Shown piece by piece: positions 35,205 through 43,755 of a stretch of DNA of 64,000 nt. The notes beneath the pieces were generated by a model. The model was given only the letters and a program-made list of their open reading frames with translations, did no database searches and was not told the DNA's origin. Where the stretch lies: positions 54,451 through 118,450 of the forward strand of contig NZ_SOFP01000075.1 in assembly GCF_004402785.1 (NCBI RefSeq), in the 5' to 3' direction. A program made the position numbers and the translations under genes. This DNA comes from Cryobacterium algoritolerans (lineage in GTDB: Bacteria; Actinomycetota; Actinomycetes; Actinomycetales; Microbacteriaceae). Position 1 is the stretch's first letter. The number at the start of each line of letters is the position of its first letter.

Positions 35205-36713
35205 ATGGATCACCTTCGGAGCCCGTCTCCTCTGACCAGACGATCCTTCATCGGGGCCGGGTTATCGGGCGCTGCCCTCCTGGCGCTCGCTGCCTGTGCA
35301 CCCACGGCGCCCTTCCTGTCTCCGACCTCACGGGCCGTCGCAGATGCTGAGGCAGCCCGAAAAGTTTCCGGCGCCACGACGCGCCTCGCCTTGCGGGCCG
35401 GCACGGGAACGCTCGATCTGGCCGGCACTATCGCTCAAACCTGGAGCTATGGAGCTGTTCCTGCGCCCGTGATCAGGCTGAAGAGGGGGGATACTCTCGA
35501 TGCCACCCTCGAAAACACCATGCCTGAGGCCACTACGATCCACTGGCATGGAGTGGCGCTCCGCAACGATATGGATGGGGTTCCGGGCGTCACTCAGGAT
35601 CCCGTCGCTGCGGGAGCATCGTATCGTTACACATTCGCGGCACCGGATGCGGGTACCTATTGGTTCCATCCGCATGTGGGAACCCAACTCGACCGCGGTC
35701 TGTACGGCGCCTTGATCGTGGAAGACCCACAGGAACCGCTCGCCTATGACGACGAGTGGGTCGTCATCCTCGACGACTGGCTCGACGGGGTCACGTCCAC
35801 CCCACCAAAAGTGTTCGCTGAGCTATCCCAGGGAATGGGGGACATGAAGGGAATGGGCGGCACCGGGAGGCGGATGGGAAATCTCCTGATGGAGTCCGCC
35901 TCGAAGCCGCTCGGCGGTGATGCGGGTGACGTCTACTATCCCCACTACCTGATCAACGGGCGTCCACCGGCAGACCCGGAGACGTTTACCTCCGCGCCAG
36001 GAAAACGCGTGCGCATCCGGATGATCAATGTGGGTGCGGATACCGCCTTCCGGGTCGCACTCTCCGGCCACCGTCTCACCCTCACCCACAGTGACGGTTT
36101 CCCGGTGGACCCGGTCGACGTGGACTCGGTATTGCTCGGCATGGGCGAACGCTACGACGTCATCGTCACCCTCGGTGACGGGGCCTTCGCTCTCGTCGCC
36201 GAAGCGGAGGGGAAAGGTGCACGGGCGTTCGCCGTCGTTCGCACCGGTTCCGGCGCGACGCCGCCTGTCGACCTCACCGTCAGTGAACTGAGCGGGCGAC
36301 TGGGGACCGCCGACACGCTCCGCGCCGCTGCCGAGGTCGCCCTGCCGATCAGAGACCCGGACCTGGAGATCACCATCCGTTTGCGAGGCAACATGGCCAA
36401 ATACAACTGGTCCCTCGACGGCAAACCGTTTTCGCCCGATGCCCCGATGGACAACGCACACCCGATCACGGCCGGTGAGCGCGTGCGCATCAACTTCGTC
36501 AATACAACGACCATGTGGCACCCGATGCACCTGCACGGGCACACCTACCAGCACGCCAACGGCGGCCCGCGTAAGGACACCTCCATAGTTCTCCCCGGAC
36601 GGACCCTCAGCGTCGACTTCGACGCGAACAACCCGGGCCGATGGCTCACCCACTGCCACAACCTCTACCACGGCGAAGCCGGCATGATCGGCGCCCTCGC
36701 CTACACGCAGTGA
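35205..36713 (+). CDS. Tat-exported lipoprotein multicopper oxidase (copper oxidase)
   Basis: Protein of 502 aa that likely oxidises toxic Cu(I) to Cu(II) with O2 on the outer face of the membrane. It has a twin-arginine signal (TRRSFIGAG) ending in a lipobox (LALAAC, Cys31). The copper ligands are all present: HWHG (113-116), HPH (155-157), HPMHLHGHTY, and HCHNLYHGEAGM at the end. A Met-rich insert (GMGDMKGMGG, about 210-219, plus more Met to 229) recalls the Cu(I) entry site of CueO. I chose the ATG at 35205, with AAAGGA upstream, rather than the GTG at 35169 that overlaps lgt. Anchoring requires Lgt, encoded just before it. Confidence 0.93.
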   Translation: MDHLRSPSPLTRRSFIGAGLSGAALLALAACAPTAPFLSPTSRAVADAEAARKVSGATTRLALRAGTGTLDLAGTIAQTWSYGAVPAPVIRLKRGDTLDATLENTMPEATTIHWHGVALRNDMDGVPGVTQDPVAAGASYRYTFAAPDAGTYWFHPHVGTQLDRGLYGALIVEDPQEPLAYDDEWVVILDDWLDGVTSTPPKVFAELSQGMGDMKGMGGTGRRMGNLLMESASKPLGGDAGDVYYPHYLINGRPPADPETFTSAPGKRVRIRMINVGADTAFRVALSGHRLTLTHSDGFPVDPVDVDSVLLGMGERYDVIVTLGDGAFALVAEAEGKGARAFAVVRTGSGATPPVDLTVSELSGRLGTADTLRAAAEVALPIRDPDLEITIRLRGNMAKYNWSLDGKPFSPDAPMDNAHPITAGERVRINFVNTTTMWHPMHLHGHTYQHANGGPRKDTSIVLPGRTLSVDFDANNPGRWLTHCHNLYHGEAGMIGALAYTQ

Positions 36714-36778
36714 CCCGCGGCCACCGAGGGACCGAGCACCGTGCCTGACCGGGCACCGTGTTGCGGTCTGAAGAGTTG

Positions 36779-38392
36779 ATGGGTCTGAAAAAGGGCGGTC
36801 TGCCGCCTCGCGGATCAGTGCTGCTCGCCACAACAGGCGGAGTTCTCAATGCCCTCGCGTTCCCCGGCTTGGGCTGGTGGCCATTGATTCTGGTGGGAAC
36901 ACCGATGATCCTCGCCGCACTTGTCGGCCGCAGCGTGTGGTCATCCCTTCTTGTGGGCGCGGCCGCTGGGTTCGCCTTCTGGGGCACCCACATCTACTGG
37001 CTCACGGTCTACCTCGGGATCGTGCCCTGGCTGGCCCTGACCGCTCTCGAAACGATCTTCTTCGCATTGGGCGGTGTGCTGGTTTCACTAGCCTGGCGCT
37101 TCACGGCAGGAACGTTCCCCGGCAGATGGGGAAGATTTGGGATCACCCCGATGATCGTGGCCGGACTGTGGACGTTCCGGGAGTTCGTCACCAGCAATTG
37201 GCCGTACGGCGGTTTCTCCTGGGGTCGTTTGGCCTTCTCCCAATCGGAGAGCCCCTTCGGCGGGCTCACGGCCTGGGTGGGCGTCTCGGGACTGACCTTC
37301 CTACTCGCCTGGGTGAGTGCCGCCGCCGTACAAGTGCTTCGCGAACGCACCGGGCGCCAGCGCCTCACCTGGGTACTCATTCCGGTCGGCATGATCAGCC
37401 TTCTCGTCGCGATACCGACCTTCCCTGTCGTCCAATCCGGGACGATCAGGGTTGCAACGGTGCAGGGCAATGCCGATGCCGGACTGTTCGCCGCCTACGT
37501 ACCGGGTGAGATCCTGCAGAACCACCTCGATGCGACCGAGCCGCTCTACGGAAGGACCGTGGACGTCGTCGTGTGGCCAGAGAACGCCTCTGACCTCAAT
37601 CCACTCGTGAATCGGCAGTCCGCCACAGCCCTGGACCAGGTGACCGGGCGCATGAGAGCACCGCTGATCACCGGGGCGCTCACGACCCGCAACGACCAGG
37701 TGTTCAACAGCATCCTGCAGTGGGAAAACGGTCACGGGGCGGTGGAACAGTACGACAAGATTCACCCGGTCCCGTTCGCCGAGTACATCCCCGATCGTGA
37801 TTTCTGGTATCCGCTGGCTCCCGCACTCTTTTCATTGATTCCCCGAGATTTCACGATCGGCACCCGGAGCAACGTTTTCGACATCAACGGTGTCGCCGCC
37901 GGAATCGCCATCTGCTTCGACATCGTGGACGACAACCTCATCCGGCAGATGATCGCCGGCGGAGCCGATGTCATCCTGGCCCCCTCCAACAATGCAGACT
38001 TCGGGCACTCTGACGAAAGTGTCCAGCAACTCGCCATTGCCCGGATTCGCGCGATCGAGACAGGTCGCAGCGTGGTCAATGCGTCGACGGTGGGCACGAC
38101 GGCGAATGTCGGGCCCAACGGGGGAATCATCGACCAGTTGCCGACATTCGAAGCGGGAGCGCTCGTTCAGGATGTTCCGCTCAGTACGACCACGACCCTG
38201 GCCACGATCGCCGGCCAGGCCATCGAGCTGACGGTTTCCGGCGTCGGTCTCGCCGGACTGGCACTGTCACTCACCTCCGCGCGCCGACACCGGTTCCGTG
38301 GATTTCCCGGTTTCCTCCGCCGGGCGGGGCAGTCGCAGTCGCTTCAACAGCAACGCATTGACGGCGACGATCACGCTGGATCCGGACATTGA
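36779..38392 (+). CDS. lnt: Apolipoprotein N-acyltransferase
   Basis: Membrane enzyme of about 537 aa that adds a third acyl chain to the N-terminal Cys of lipoproteins. Six helices fill the N-terminal half. The periplasmic nitrilase domain has the Glu-Lys-Cys triad: [21 protein letters not shown] and GIAICFDIV. It starts 65 bp after the multicopper oxidase; a GTG at 36758 is an alternative start. Its last 42 codons overlap, on the opposite strand, the 3' end of the P-type ATPase gene, and the tail ([18 protein letters not shown]) is literally antisense to that gene, so the reading frame was probably extended by loss of an earlier stop. Confidence 0.9.
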   Translation: MGLKKGGLPPRGSVLLATTGGVLNALAFPGLGWWPLILVGTPMILAALVGRSVWSSLLVGAAAGFAFWGTHIYWLTVYLGIVPWLALTALETIFFALGGVLVSLAWRFTAGTFPGRWGRFGITPMIVAGLWTFREFVTSNWPYGGFSWGRLAFSQSESPFGGLTAWVGVSGLTFLLAWVSAAAVQVLRERTGRQRLTWVLIPVGMISLLVAIPTFPVVQSGTIRVATVQGNADAGLFAAYVPGEILQNHLDATEPLYGRTVDVVVWPENASDLNPLVNRQSATALDQVTGRMRAPLITGALTTRNDQVFNSILQWENGHGAVEQYDKIHPVPFAEYIPDRDFWYPLAPALFSLIPRDFTIGTRSNVFDINGVAAGIAICFDIVDDNLIRQMIAGGADVILAPSNNADFGHSDESVQQLAIARIRAIETGRSVVNASTVGTTANVGPNGGIIDQLPTFEAGALVQDVPLSTTTTLATIAGQAIELTVSGVGLAGLALSLTSARRHRFRGFPGFLRRAGQSQSLQQQRIDGDDHAGSGH

Positions 38393-40714
38393 GATCGCCG
38401 CGATCTCAGGACTGAGCCGGATGCCGAACGCGGGGAAGAACACGCCGGCGGCGATCGGCAGGGCGATCACGTTGTAGCCGATCGCCCAGCCGAGATTCTG
38501 CCGCATCTTCCGCACGGTTCCCGTGCCGATCCGCAGGGCGACTGGCACGTCCAGCGGATCCGAACGCATCAGGACGACGTCGGCCGTTTCGATGGCGACG
38601 TCGGTGCCCGCGCCGATGGCAATGCCGAGGTCGGCCTGGGCCAGTGCCGGCGCATCGTTGACGCCGTCACCGACCATGGCTACGCGTTTGCCCGCGGACT
38701 GCAACTCTTGGATTTTCGTCGACTTGTCCTCGGGCAGCACCTCCGCAATAACGGTGTCGATGTTCAGCTGCGCGGCAATGCGCCGGGCCGTCGCCTCGTT
38801 GTCGCCGGTGAGCATCACGACCTGAATGCCGGATTCATGCAAAGCGGCGACCGCCGCCGCCGCGGTGGGCCGCACCGCATCGGCCAGGGCGACCAGGCCG
38901 ACGGCCTTCCCGTCCACGGCAATCAGCACGGCCGTTCGACCGGTCGAGGCGAGTGCCTCGCGTTGCGTGGCAACCGGGGCAATATCGATGTCCTGGGCGA
39001 TCATGAGCTTACGGTTGCCCACGAGCACCCGCCGCCCGGTCACGGTCGCTCCTGCCCCGTGCCCGGGGACGTTCTGGAACTGCGTGGCCGCGAGCGTTTT
39101 CGCGCCGCGGTCGACGGCGAAGCTCACAACGGCGGCAGCAAGCGGATGCTCGGACTCACGCTCGACGGCCGCGACAAGGGCCAGAAGTTCATCTTCGTCA
39201 ATCCCGACGGCAACAAAGTCCGTCACTTCCGGCTTGCCCTGGGTGAGCGTGCCGGTTTTGTCCATCACGACGGTGTCGATCTTCGCCGACGTCTCGAGCG
39301 CCGTGGCGGTCTTGAAGAGGACGCCACGCCCCGCGCCGAGTCCCGTGCCGACCATGATCGCCGTCGGTGTGGCCAGTCCCAGCGCATCCGGGCAGGTGAT
39401 GACCACAACGGTGATCGCGAAGAGAATCGCAGTGGGAACGCTTGCGCCGACCAGCAGCCACACGATGAGGGTCAGGCCTCCGCCGATGAGGGCGACGAGA
39501 ACGAGCCAGAACGCCGCACGGTCCGCCAGACGCTGACCGGGCGCCTTGGAGTTCTGGGCTTCCTGGACGAGAGCGACGATCTGGGCCAGGGCGGTGTCCG
39601 CGCCGATCTTGGTCGCGCGGACCCGGAGCGTCCCGGTCGTGTTGACCGTGGCCCCGATCACGGCGGAGCCGACCGACTTTGCCACGGGCAGGCTCTCCCC
39701 CGTGACCATGGATTCGTCGATGTCCGAGTCCCCGCTCTCCACGATGCCATCGGTCGCGATCTTCGACCCCGGTCGCACAAGCATCACGTCACCGGGAACG
39801 ACCTCGTTGGTCGGGATTTCCACGGTTTCGCCGTCCCGGATCACGAAAGCCTGAGCCGGTGCCAACTCCAGCAGGGTGCGAATGGCATCATTCGCTCCTC
39901 CGCGCGCGCGCATCTCGAACCAATGGCCCAGGAGAACGAAGCTGGCCAGAACGGTCGCTGCCTCGTAGAACACGTCGCCACCGCCGGTGAGGGTGACGAC
40001 AAGACTGTACAGCCAGCCGGCTCCGACTCCGACAGCGACGAGCACCATCATGTCGAGCGTTCTCGCACGCAGGGCCCGGTAGGCGCCGTCAAAGAAAATC
40101 CAGGCCGCGTAGAAGATCACCGGCAGGGACAGGATCAGGGCCAGGACGTCATCGCGCAGTCCAAACGGTGCCGGAACGGTGAATCCGATGACCTCCCGCC
40201 CGATGGGCGAGAAGAGCGTGATCGGAACGGACAGCACGGCGGCGACAATGAACCGGTTCCGCATGTCCCGGATCATGCCTGCCATCGACATCGCTCCGTG
40301 TGAGCCGCCGTGCCCCATCGCGTCCTGCATCGTCCGGGCGGCAGGCGCCCCGGTCGCCGATCCGCCGTGACCCATATTGTGTCCATGGTCCGGTGAGCTA
40401 CCGGGCCTCATCGCGTCCTGCACCGTGCGGTCGGCAGGAGCGTCCGACCTGCCGCTGGATTCCATCGGGTCACAGACGTGGTCGGGCACCGAGCGGCCCG
40501 CGCAATGATAGCCACATTCCCGAACCCAATCCGTGAGGTCGGCAATGGACGTCTGCGCCGGGTCAAACGTGATCGTGGCCGTCTGAGAAACAGCGTTCGT
40601 GTCCACACTGAGCACGCCCGGTCGACGGGATAACATCGCGTCCGCGACGGATTTCGACGACGCCCAGCGAACGCCCTTCACTTCGAAAATCGTGGTTTCC
40701 ATTGTCTGGCTCAT
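38267..40714 (-). CDS. P1B-type heavy-metal ATPase with CPD metal motif
   Basis: Metal pump of 815 aa, second copper-class ATPase of the island. The N-terminal HMA-like fold (residues 8-72) has lost its CxxC (GVRWASSK where CopA has GMTCASC). A His/Met-rich linker follows (about 78-146: [22 protein letters not shown]). Transmembrane helices then carry CPD at 441-443, in place of the CPC or CPH of most relatives. Phospho-Asp485 lies in VVMDKTGTL, with SEHPLAAAV and [10 protein letters not shown] downstream. I chose the ATG at 40714 with a GGGAGAG site. A CsoR-type operator precedes it. The altered site may mean a different metal or Cu(II), which sequence alone cannot settle. Confidence 0.92.
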   Translation of the reverse strand: MSQTMETTIFEVKGVRWASSKSVADAMLSRRPGVLSVDTNAVSQTATITFDPAQTSIADLTDWVRECGYHCAGRSVPDHVCDPMESSGRSDAPADRTVQDAMRPGSSPDHGHNMGHGGSATGAPAARTMQDAMGHGGSHGAMSMAGMIRDMRNRFIVAAVLSVPITLFSPIGREVIGFTVPAPFGLRDDVLALILSLPVIFYAAWIFFDGAYRALRARTLDMMVLVAVGVGAGWLYSLVVTLTGGGDVFYEAATVLASFVLLGHWFEMRARGGANDAIRTLLELAPAQAFVIRDGETVEIPTNEVVPGDVMLVRPGSKIATDGIVESGDSDIDESMVTGESLPVAKSVGSAVIGATVNTTGTLRVRATKIGADTALAQIVALVQEAQNSKAPGQRLADRAAFWLVLVALIGGGLTLIVWLLVGASVPTAILFAITVVVITCPDALGLATPTAIMVGTGLGAGRGVLFKTATALETSAKIDTVVMDKTGTLTQGKPEVTDFVAVGIDEDELLALVAAVERESEHPLAAAVVSFAVDRGAKTLAATQFQNVPGHGAGATVTGRRVLVGNRKLMIAQDIDIAPVATQREALASTGRTAVLIAVDGKAVGLVALADAVRPTAAAAVAALHESGIQVVMLTGDNEATARRIAAQLNIDTVIAEVLPEDKSTKIQELQSAGKRVAMVGDGVNDAPALAQADLGIAIGAGTDVAIETADVVLMRSDPLDVPVALRIGTGTVRKMRQNLGWAIGYNVIALPIAAGVFFPAFGIRLSPEIAAISMSGSSVIVAVNALLLKRLRLPRPAEETGKSTEPVSARGGE

Positions 40715-40767
40715 AGGAACTCTCCCCTGTCCATCGGATGCCGCAGCGACACCGACACTTCCACTGT

Positions 40768-40784
40768 ATACCCCCTCCGGGTAT
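40768..40784 (-). promoter_or_regulatory. CsoR-type operator of the CPD ATPase gene
   Basis: Inverted repeat ATACCC-N5-GGGTAT. Read on the minus strand, a TATACA -10 box (40770-40765) overlaps one arm, the same arrangement as at copZ. The ATPase start lies 54 bp further. It joins this gene to the copZ regulon. Confidence 0.8.
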
Positions 40785-40867
40785 CTTCCCAGCGAATTGC
40801 GAGGGCCGCCATTTACACTCAGGATTCCAAGGTCGTGAAAGTCCGACTCGAGCGAGAGAGGGCCCTG

Positions 40868-41317
40868 ATGACACCAACGACGTCCCACCTCCGCCCATCG
40901 ACCCTGGCGCGGTTGGTCTTCGCGTCGCTGATATTCATCGTCGCAGTGAGCGGGTTGACGAGTGCCCATGCAGCGATGCTTGCTCCCTTCGGTGCTGCTC
41001 CCCATTCCGAGGTGACGGTCGTCACGATGGCGGTCCACCTGACGGATACCCCGGAGCCTTCCGAGTCGATTCCGTCAGCCGACAGCGCCGACGGACCGAT
41101 TCATCCGAATTGCGGCGCCATCTGCCCCACAGGATGCGCTCTGGGAACAAGCTGCACCGTCGAGCCCGGCACCCTCTCTGGAACATCGACGGCGAACGCG
41201 ACCCCCACACTCTCCACTCCACCCGTTGCCGCCCTGCTTGACGTTGACACAGCCGCACGAACTCCGCCTCCCGCCAGGCCACCATCGCTCACGGCTCTGT
41301 CCATCAGCCGAGTCTGA
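40868..41317 (+). CDS. Small secreted Cys protein with C-terminal SISR motif
   Basis: Protein of 149 aa with an N-terminal hydrophobic signal (about 15-35, ending AHAAM). The mature part has four Cys in [18 protein letters not shown], a Thr/Ala/Pro-rich stretch, and the ending [12 protein letters not shown]. The Cys cluster and the tail recall the protein at 31876 (CDSRCAVDCAV and SLTFLSISRI), but there is no second helix. It is divergent to the CPD ATPase gene and about 85 bp from its operator, so copper control is likely. It could bind copper outside the cell; no function is known to me. Confidence 0.75.
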   Translation: MTPTTSHLRPSTLARLVFASLIFIVAVSGLTSAHAAMLAPFGAAPHSEVTVVTMAVHLTDTPEPSESIPSADSADGPIHPNCGAICPTGCALGTSCTVEPGTLSGTSTANATPTLSTPPVAALLDVDTAARTPPPARPPSLTALSISRV

Positions 41318-41376
41318 TCACACGAACCGCGACGCGACACTGGTGCATTCACGCGCGCGCTGGCATTCCCCTTCCT

Positions 41377-41406
41377 GATCGCTCATCCCGTCGATCGCTC
41401 ATCCCG
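41377..41406 (+). repeat. 14-bp direct repeat before the DUF305 gene
   Basis: GATCGCTCATCCCG occurs twice in tandem (41377-41390 and 41393-41406), 16 bp apart start to start. It lies 40 bp upstream of the DUF305 start and could be a protein site or a simple duplication. Confidence 0.55.
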
Positions 41407-41446
41407 CTCAGTTCCGCTTTCCACGTCAACCGAATGGATTTCTCTC

Positions 41447-42031
41447 ATGTTTTCACTGCGCCTCCCCCTCGCCACTACCGGCGTCATCGCCGCCGCACTG
41501 GTTCTCTCCGCCTGCTCAACCGGCTCCACGACCGGGACACCGCCCACGGCATCCGCCCCGGCGGCGTCGACCGCAGTCTTCAATGACACCGACGTTTCCT
41601 TTGCCATGCCGATGGTCGACCACCACAAGCAGGCCATCACCATGGCCGAGACCATGCTCGCCAAAACCGGGGTCGACCCTCGGGTCACCAGCCTCGCCCA
41701 GAAGATCAAGGCCGCCCAGGCACCCGAAATCACCATGATGGACTCGTGGGTCGCCGCCTGGGGCGCGACGAAAGACAACATGTCGGGAATGGACATGAGC
41801 ACGGGCTCGATGTCCGACGCTGATATGGCCGCACTCGACTCCGCGACCGGCCCGGCCGCCGACAAGCTCTTCCTGCAGCAGATGATCCAGCATCACCAGG
41901 GAGCCATTGCTATGGCCACCGTCGAGCTGAAGTCCGGCCAGAACCCCGACGCCCGAGATCTCGCCACCAAGATCAGTGCCGACCAGACCGCGCAGATCGC
42001 GGAAATGCAGGCCATCCTCGCCACCCTGTAG
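41447..42031 (+). CDS. DUF305 lipoprotein
   Basis: Protein of 194 aa with a signal peptide and lipobox LSAC (Cys23). DUF305 proteins are four-helix ferritin-like domains that often accompany copper or mercury genes. The two signature segments are FAMPMVDHHKQAITMAE and LQQMIQHHQGAIAMATVEL; the His pairs and nearby Met are plausible metal ligands. A Met-rich loop (NMSGMDMSTGSMSDADM) joins the halves. It would need Lgt, encoded in this island, for anchoring. I expect metal binding on the outer face, by analogy only. The ribosome site is weak. Confidence 0.92.
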   Translation: MFSLRLPLATTGVIAAALVLSACSTGSTTGTPPTASAPAASTAVFNDTDVSFAMPMVDHHKQAITMAETMLAKTGVDPRVTSLAQKIKAAQAPEITMMDSWVAAWGATKDNMSGMDMSTGSMSDADMAALDSATGPAADKLFLQQMIQHHQGAIAMATVELKSGQNPDARDLATKISADQTAQIAEMQAILATL

Positions 42032-42048
42032 CGCTCACTGCCCATCGA

Positions 42049-42081
42049 GGGAGTGCAGCGGGCCAGCTGGACTGCACTCCC
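42049..42081 (+). terminator. Possible terminator hairpin after the DUF305 gene
   Basis: A perfect 10-bp stem (GGGAGTGCAG / CTGCACTCCC) closes a 13-nt loop that itself contains the palindrome CCAGCTGG. It lies 18 bp after the DUF305 stop. There is no T-tract, so termination may be weak, but it separates DUF305 from the BlaI operon. Confidence 0.55.
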
Positions 42082-42109
42082 CGCTCGGTGGGGGCAGGAA
42101 CGCCTCGTT

Positions 42110-42130
42110 TCACCTAATGGTCTTAGGTGA
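42110..42130 (+). promoter_or_regulatory. Perfect palindromic operator of the blaI-M56 operon
   Basis: TCACCTAA-N5-TTAGGTGA, a perfect 8-bp inverted repeat. It lies 87 bp before the BlaI-family start. Related copies occur before ccdA (43687) and the DUF3105 gene (46053), all inside this island, so BlaI self-regulation and control of the others is the simplest reading. Confidence 0.75.
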
Positions 42131-42216
42131 CTAAGCTTGGGCGGTGACTGTTCCGCACCGCTACCTGACGGCGGCGCGCAGGCGACAGGATCGACTTCGC
42201 GAGGAGGGGATCGACC

Positions 42217-42582
42217 ATGCCGAAGTTCGGTGATCTGGAAAGTGCGATTATGACGGAGGTCTGGCAGGCCGAAGGTCCCCTACTCGTGCGCGAGATTCTC
42301 GATCGCCTGGACCGTGGCCTGGCGTACAACACGGTCCAGACTGTGACCGAGATCCTCAGCCGCAAGGGCTGGCTTGAGAAAGAACGCGACGGGCGCGCCT
42401 TCCGCTACGCGGCCGCGGCAACACAGAGCAACTACGTGGCTGGCCTCATCCAAGAGGCACTCTCCTTCTCTGACGATCGTGCGGCTGCCCTCGTGGGATT
42501 TGTCGAGAGCATGCCGAGCGACGAAGCGAACGAACTCCACCAGCTGCTCGCCCAGGCGCGCGCGGAAGGCAACACTCCGTGA
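42217..42582 (+). CDS. BlaI/MecI/CopY-family repressor
   Basis: Winged-helix repressor of 121 aa. The domain begins FGDLESAIMTEVW and includes YNTVQTVTEILSRKGWLEKE, the BlaI recognition-helix region, then a C-terminal dimerisation helix (residues 75-118). In the bla/mec systems a membrane M56 protease cuts such a repressor to relieve repression, and here an M56 gene follows with a 4-bp overlap. No Cys motif like the CxCx4CxC of CopY is present, so it should respond to the protease, not to copper directly. The ATG has GAGGAGGGG upstream. It should bind the TCACCTAA palindromes. Confidence 0.92.
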   Translation: MPKFGDLESAIMTEVWQAEGPLLVREILDRLDRGLAYNTVQTVTEILSRKGWLEKERDGRAFRYAAAATQSNYVAGLIQEALSFSDDRAAALVGFVESMPSDEANELHQLLAQARAEGNTP

Positions 42583-43646
42583 CCATTGCTCTGATCCTTG
42601 CCGCGTACGCGCTCGCACTCTCGCTGGCCGTGCCGCCGCTGCTTGGCCGCGCCGCGTGGGTGGATCGGGCGCCCCGCCTCGCCATCGCGACATGGCAGGC
42701 CCTGAGCGTCGCGGTCGTCGGCTCCCTCGCCCTGGCCGGAGTGGCCTGGGCGCTCCCGATTGCCGGGCTCAAAGGCAAGGGGATCGGCGAACTGCTCGCC
42801 GCGTGTGCGATGGCACTCCGCCAGCAGTACTCCACGCCGATCGGAGCGGCGATCGGGTTTGGCGGCGCACTGATCGCGGTTCTCGTCGTGACACGGTGCC
42901 TCTGGTGCCTGGGCGCCACGGGCTCAAAGATGACTCGGGAAAGAAACGCGCACCGCCGGGTTCTCGACCTGATCGGTCGCCCCGATCCCGAACGAGGAAT
43001 TGTCATTCTGGACTCGGCACGTGCCGCCGTGTACTGCATGCCCGGACTGCACCGGCGCACGGTCGTGACAACGGCCGCCCTGCACGCGTTGAGCGACGAG
43101 GAACTTGCCGCTGTCCTGGCTCACGAACGCGCTCACCTCACAGAACGCCACGACCTGGCCCTGGCCTTCTCTGTGGCCCTATGCGTCGCTTTTCTTGGGT
43201 TGCCCCCGTTCCGTACCGCAGCGGCAGAGACCGCACGCCTGGTCGAACTGCGCGCGGACGACGTCGCCGCCGCGCGCACCCACCGGTTGACCGTCGCGGC
43301 AGCGCTGCTCGCCGTCGTATCCGCAGGCCCGCGTACAGCGCCTGCTGCGTCCCTCGGCGCCGGCGGGGAGGGTGCCGCCGCTCGTGTTCGTCGGCTCCTG
43401 CCACCCGGCAAGCCGGTCGGACGGTTCTCGCTCATCGTCCTGTCGCTGGGCGTCGGCCTCCTTCTCGCCGCTCCCGCTGTGGTTCTCGGAGTGCCCGCCG
43501 CGACGACCGGCGATCATGCGCTCTGCTCTGCCGTTCCCGTCTCGGTAGGCGCGAGGTTCGGGGCTCAGAAACCCGTTCCGAGCAACCCGGAGAACCACGT
43601 CCCCTGTGCCGTCGACGGCATGGACGAGGCCCGCTTCACCAGCTGA
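42579..43646 (+). CDS. M56-family membrane metallopeptidase (BlaR1-like)
   Basis: Membrane protein of 355 aa, start GTG overlapping the BlaI gene. It has helices in the first 110 residues, a zinc-peptidase domain with LAHERAHLTERHD (HExxH), and further helices near residues 200 and 290. It has no penicillin-binding sensor domain. The short outside tail at the C-terminus holds two Cys (DHALCSAVPVSVG and NHVPCAVDGMD), which could sense oxidation or metal. By analogy to BlaR1 it would cleave the BlaI repressor on a signal. The signal is unknown; thiol or copper stress fits the neighbours. Confidence 0.88.
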   Translation: MTIALILAAYALALSLAVPPLLGRAAWVDRAPRLAIATWQALSVAVVGSLALAGVAWALPIAGLKGKGIGELLAACAMALRQQYSTPIGAAIGFGGALIAVLVVTRCLWCLGATGSKMTRERNAHRRVLDLIGRPDPERGIVILDSARAAVYCMPGLHRRTVVTTAALHALSDEELAAVLAHERAHLTERHDLALAFSVALCVAFLGLPPFRTAAAETARLVELRADDVAAARTHRLTVAAALLAVVSAGPRTAPAASLGAGGEGAAARVRRLLPPGKPVGRFSLIVLSLGVGLLLAAPAVVLGVPAATTGDHALCSAVPVSVGARFGAQKPVPSNPENHVPCAVDGMDEARFTS

Positions 43647-43667
43647 CTGCCAGCTTCGGCTCACTCA

Positions 43668-43715
43668 TTGGACAAACACCTCCCTATCACCTAATCTCCT
43701 TAGGAGAATAGGTGA
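43668..43715 (+). promoter_or_regulatory. Promoter and BlaI-type operator of the ccdA operon
   Basis: A promoter-like pair, TTGGAC (43668-43673) and TAATCT (43692-43697), spaced 18 bp, precedes ccdA. The -10 lies inside TCACCTAA-N5-TTAGGAGA (43687-43707, 7 of 8 matched), immediately followed by ATAGGTGA (43708-43715). Thus one half-site is doubled. Repressor binding would mask the -10 box. Start of ccdA is 40 bp after the last half-site. Confidence 0.72.
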
Positions 43716-43755
43716 ACGTGTCCGCGAGTCGCGGCCGAGGTGAAGGCGAAGCACA

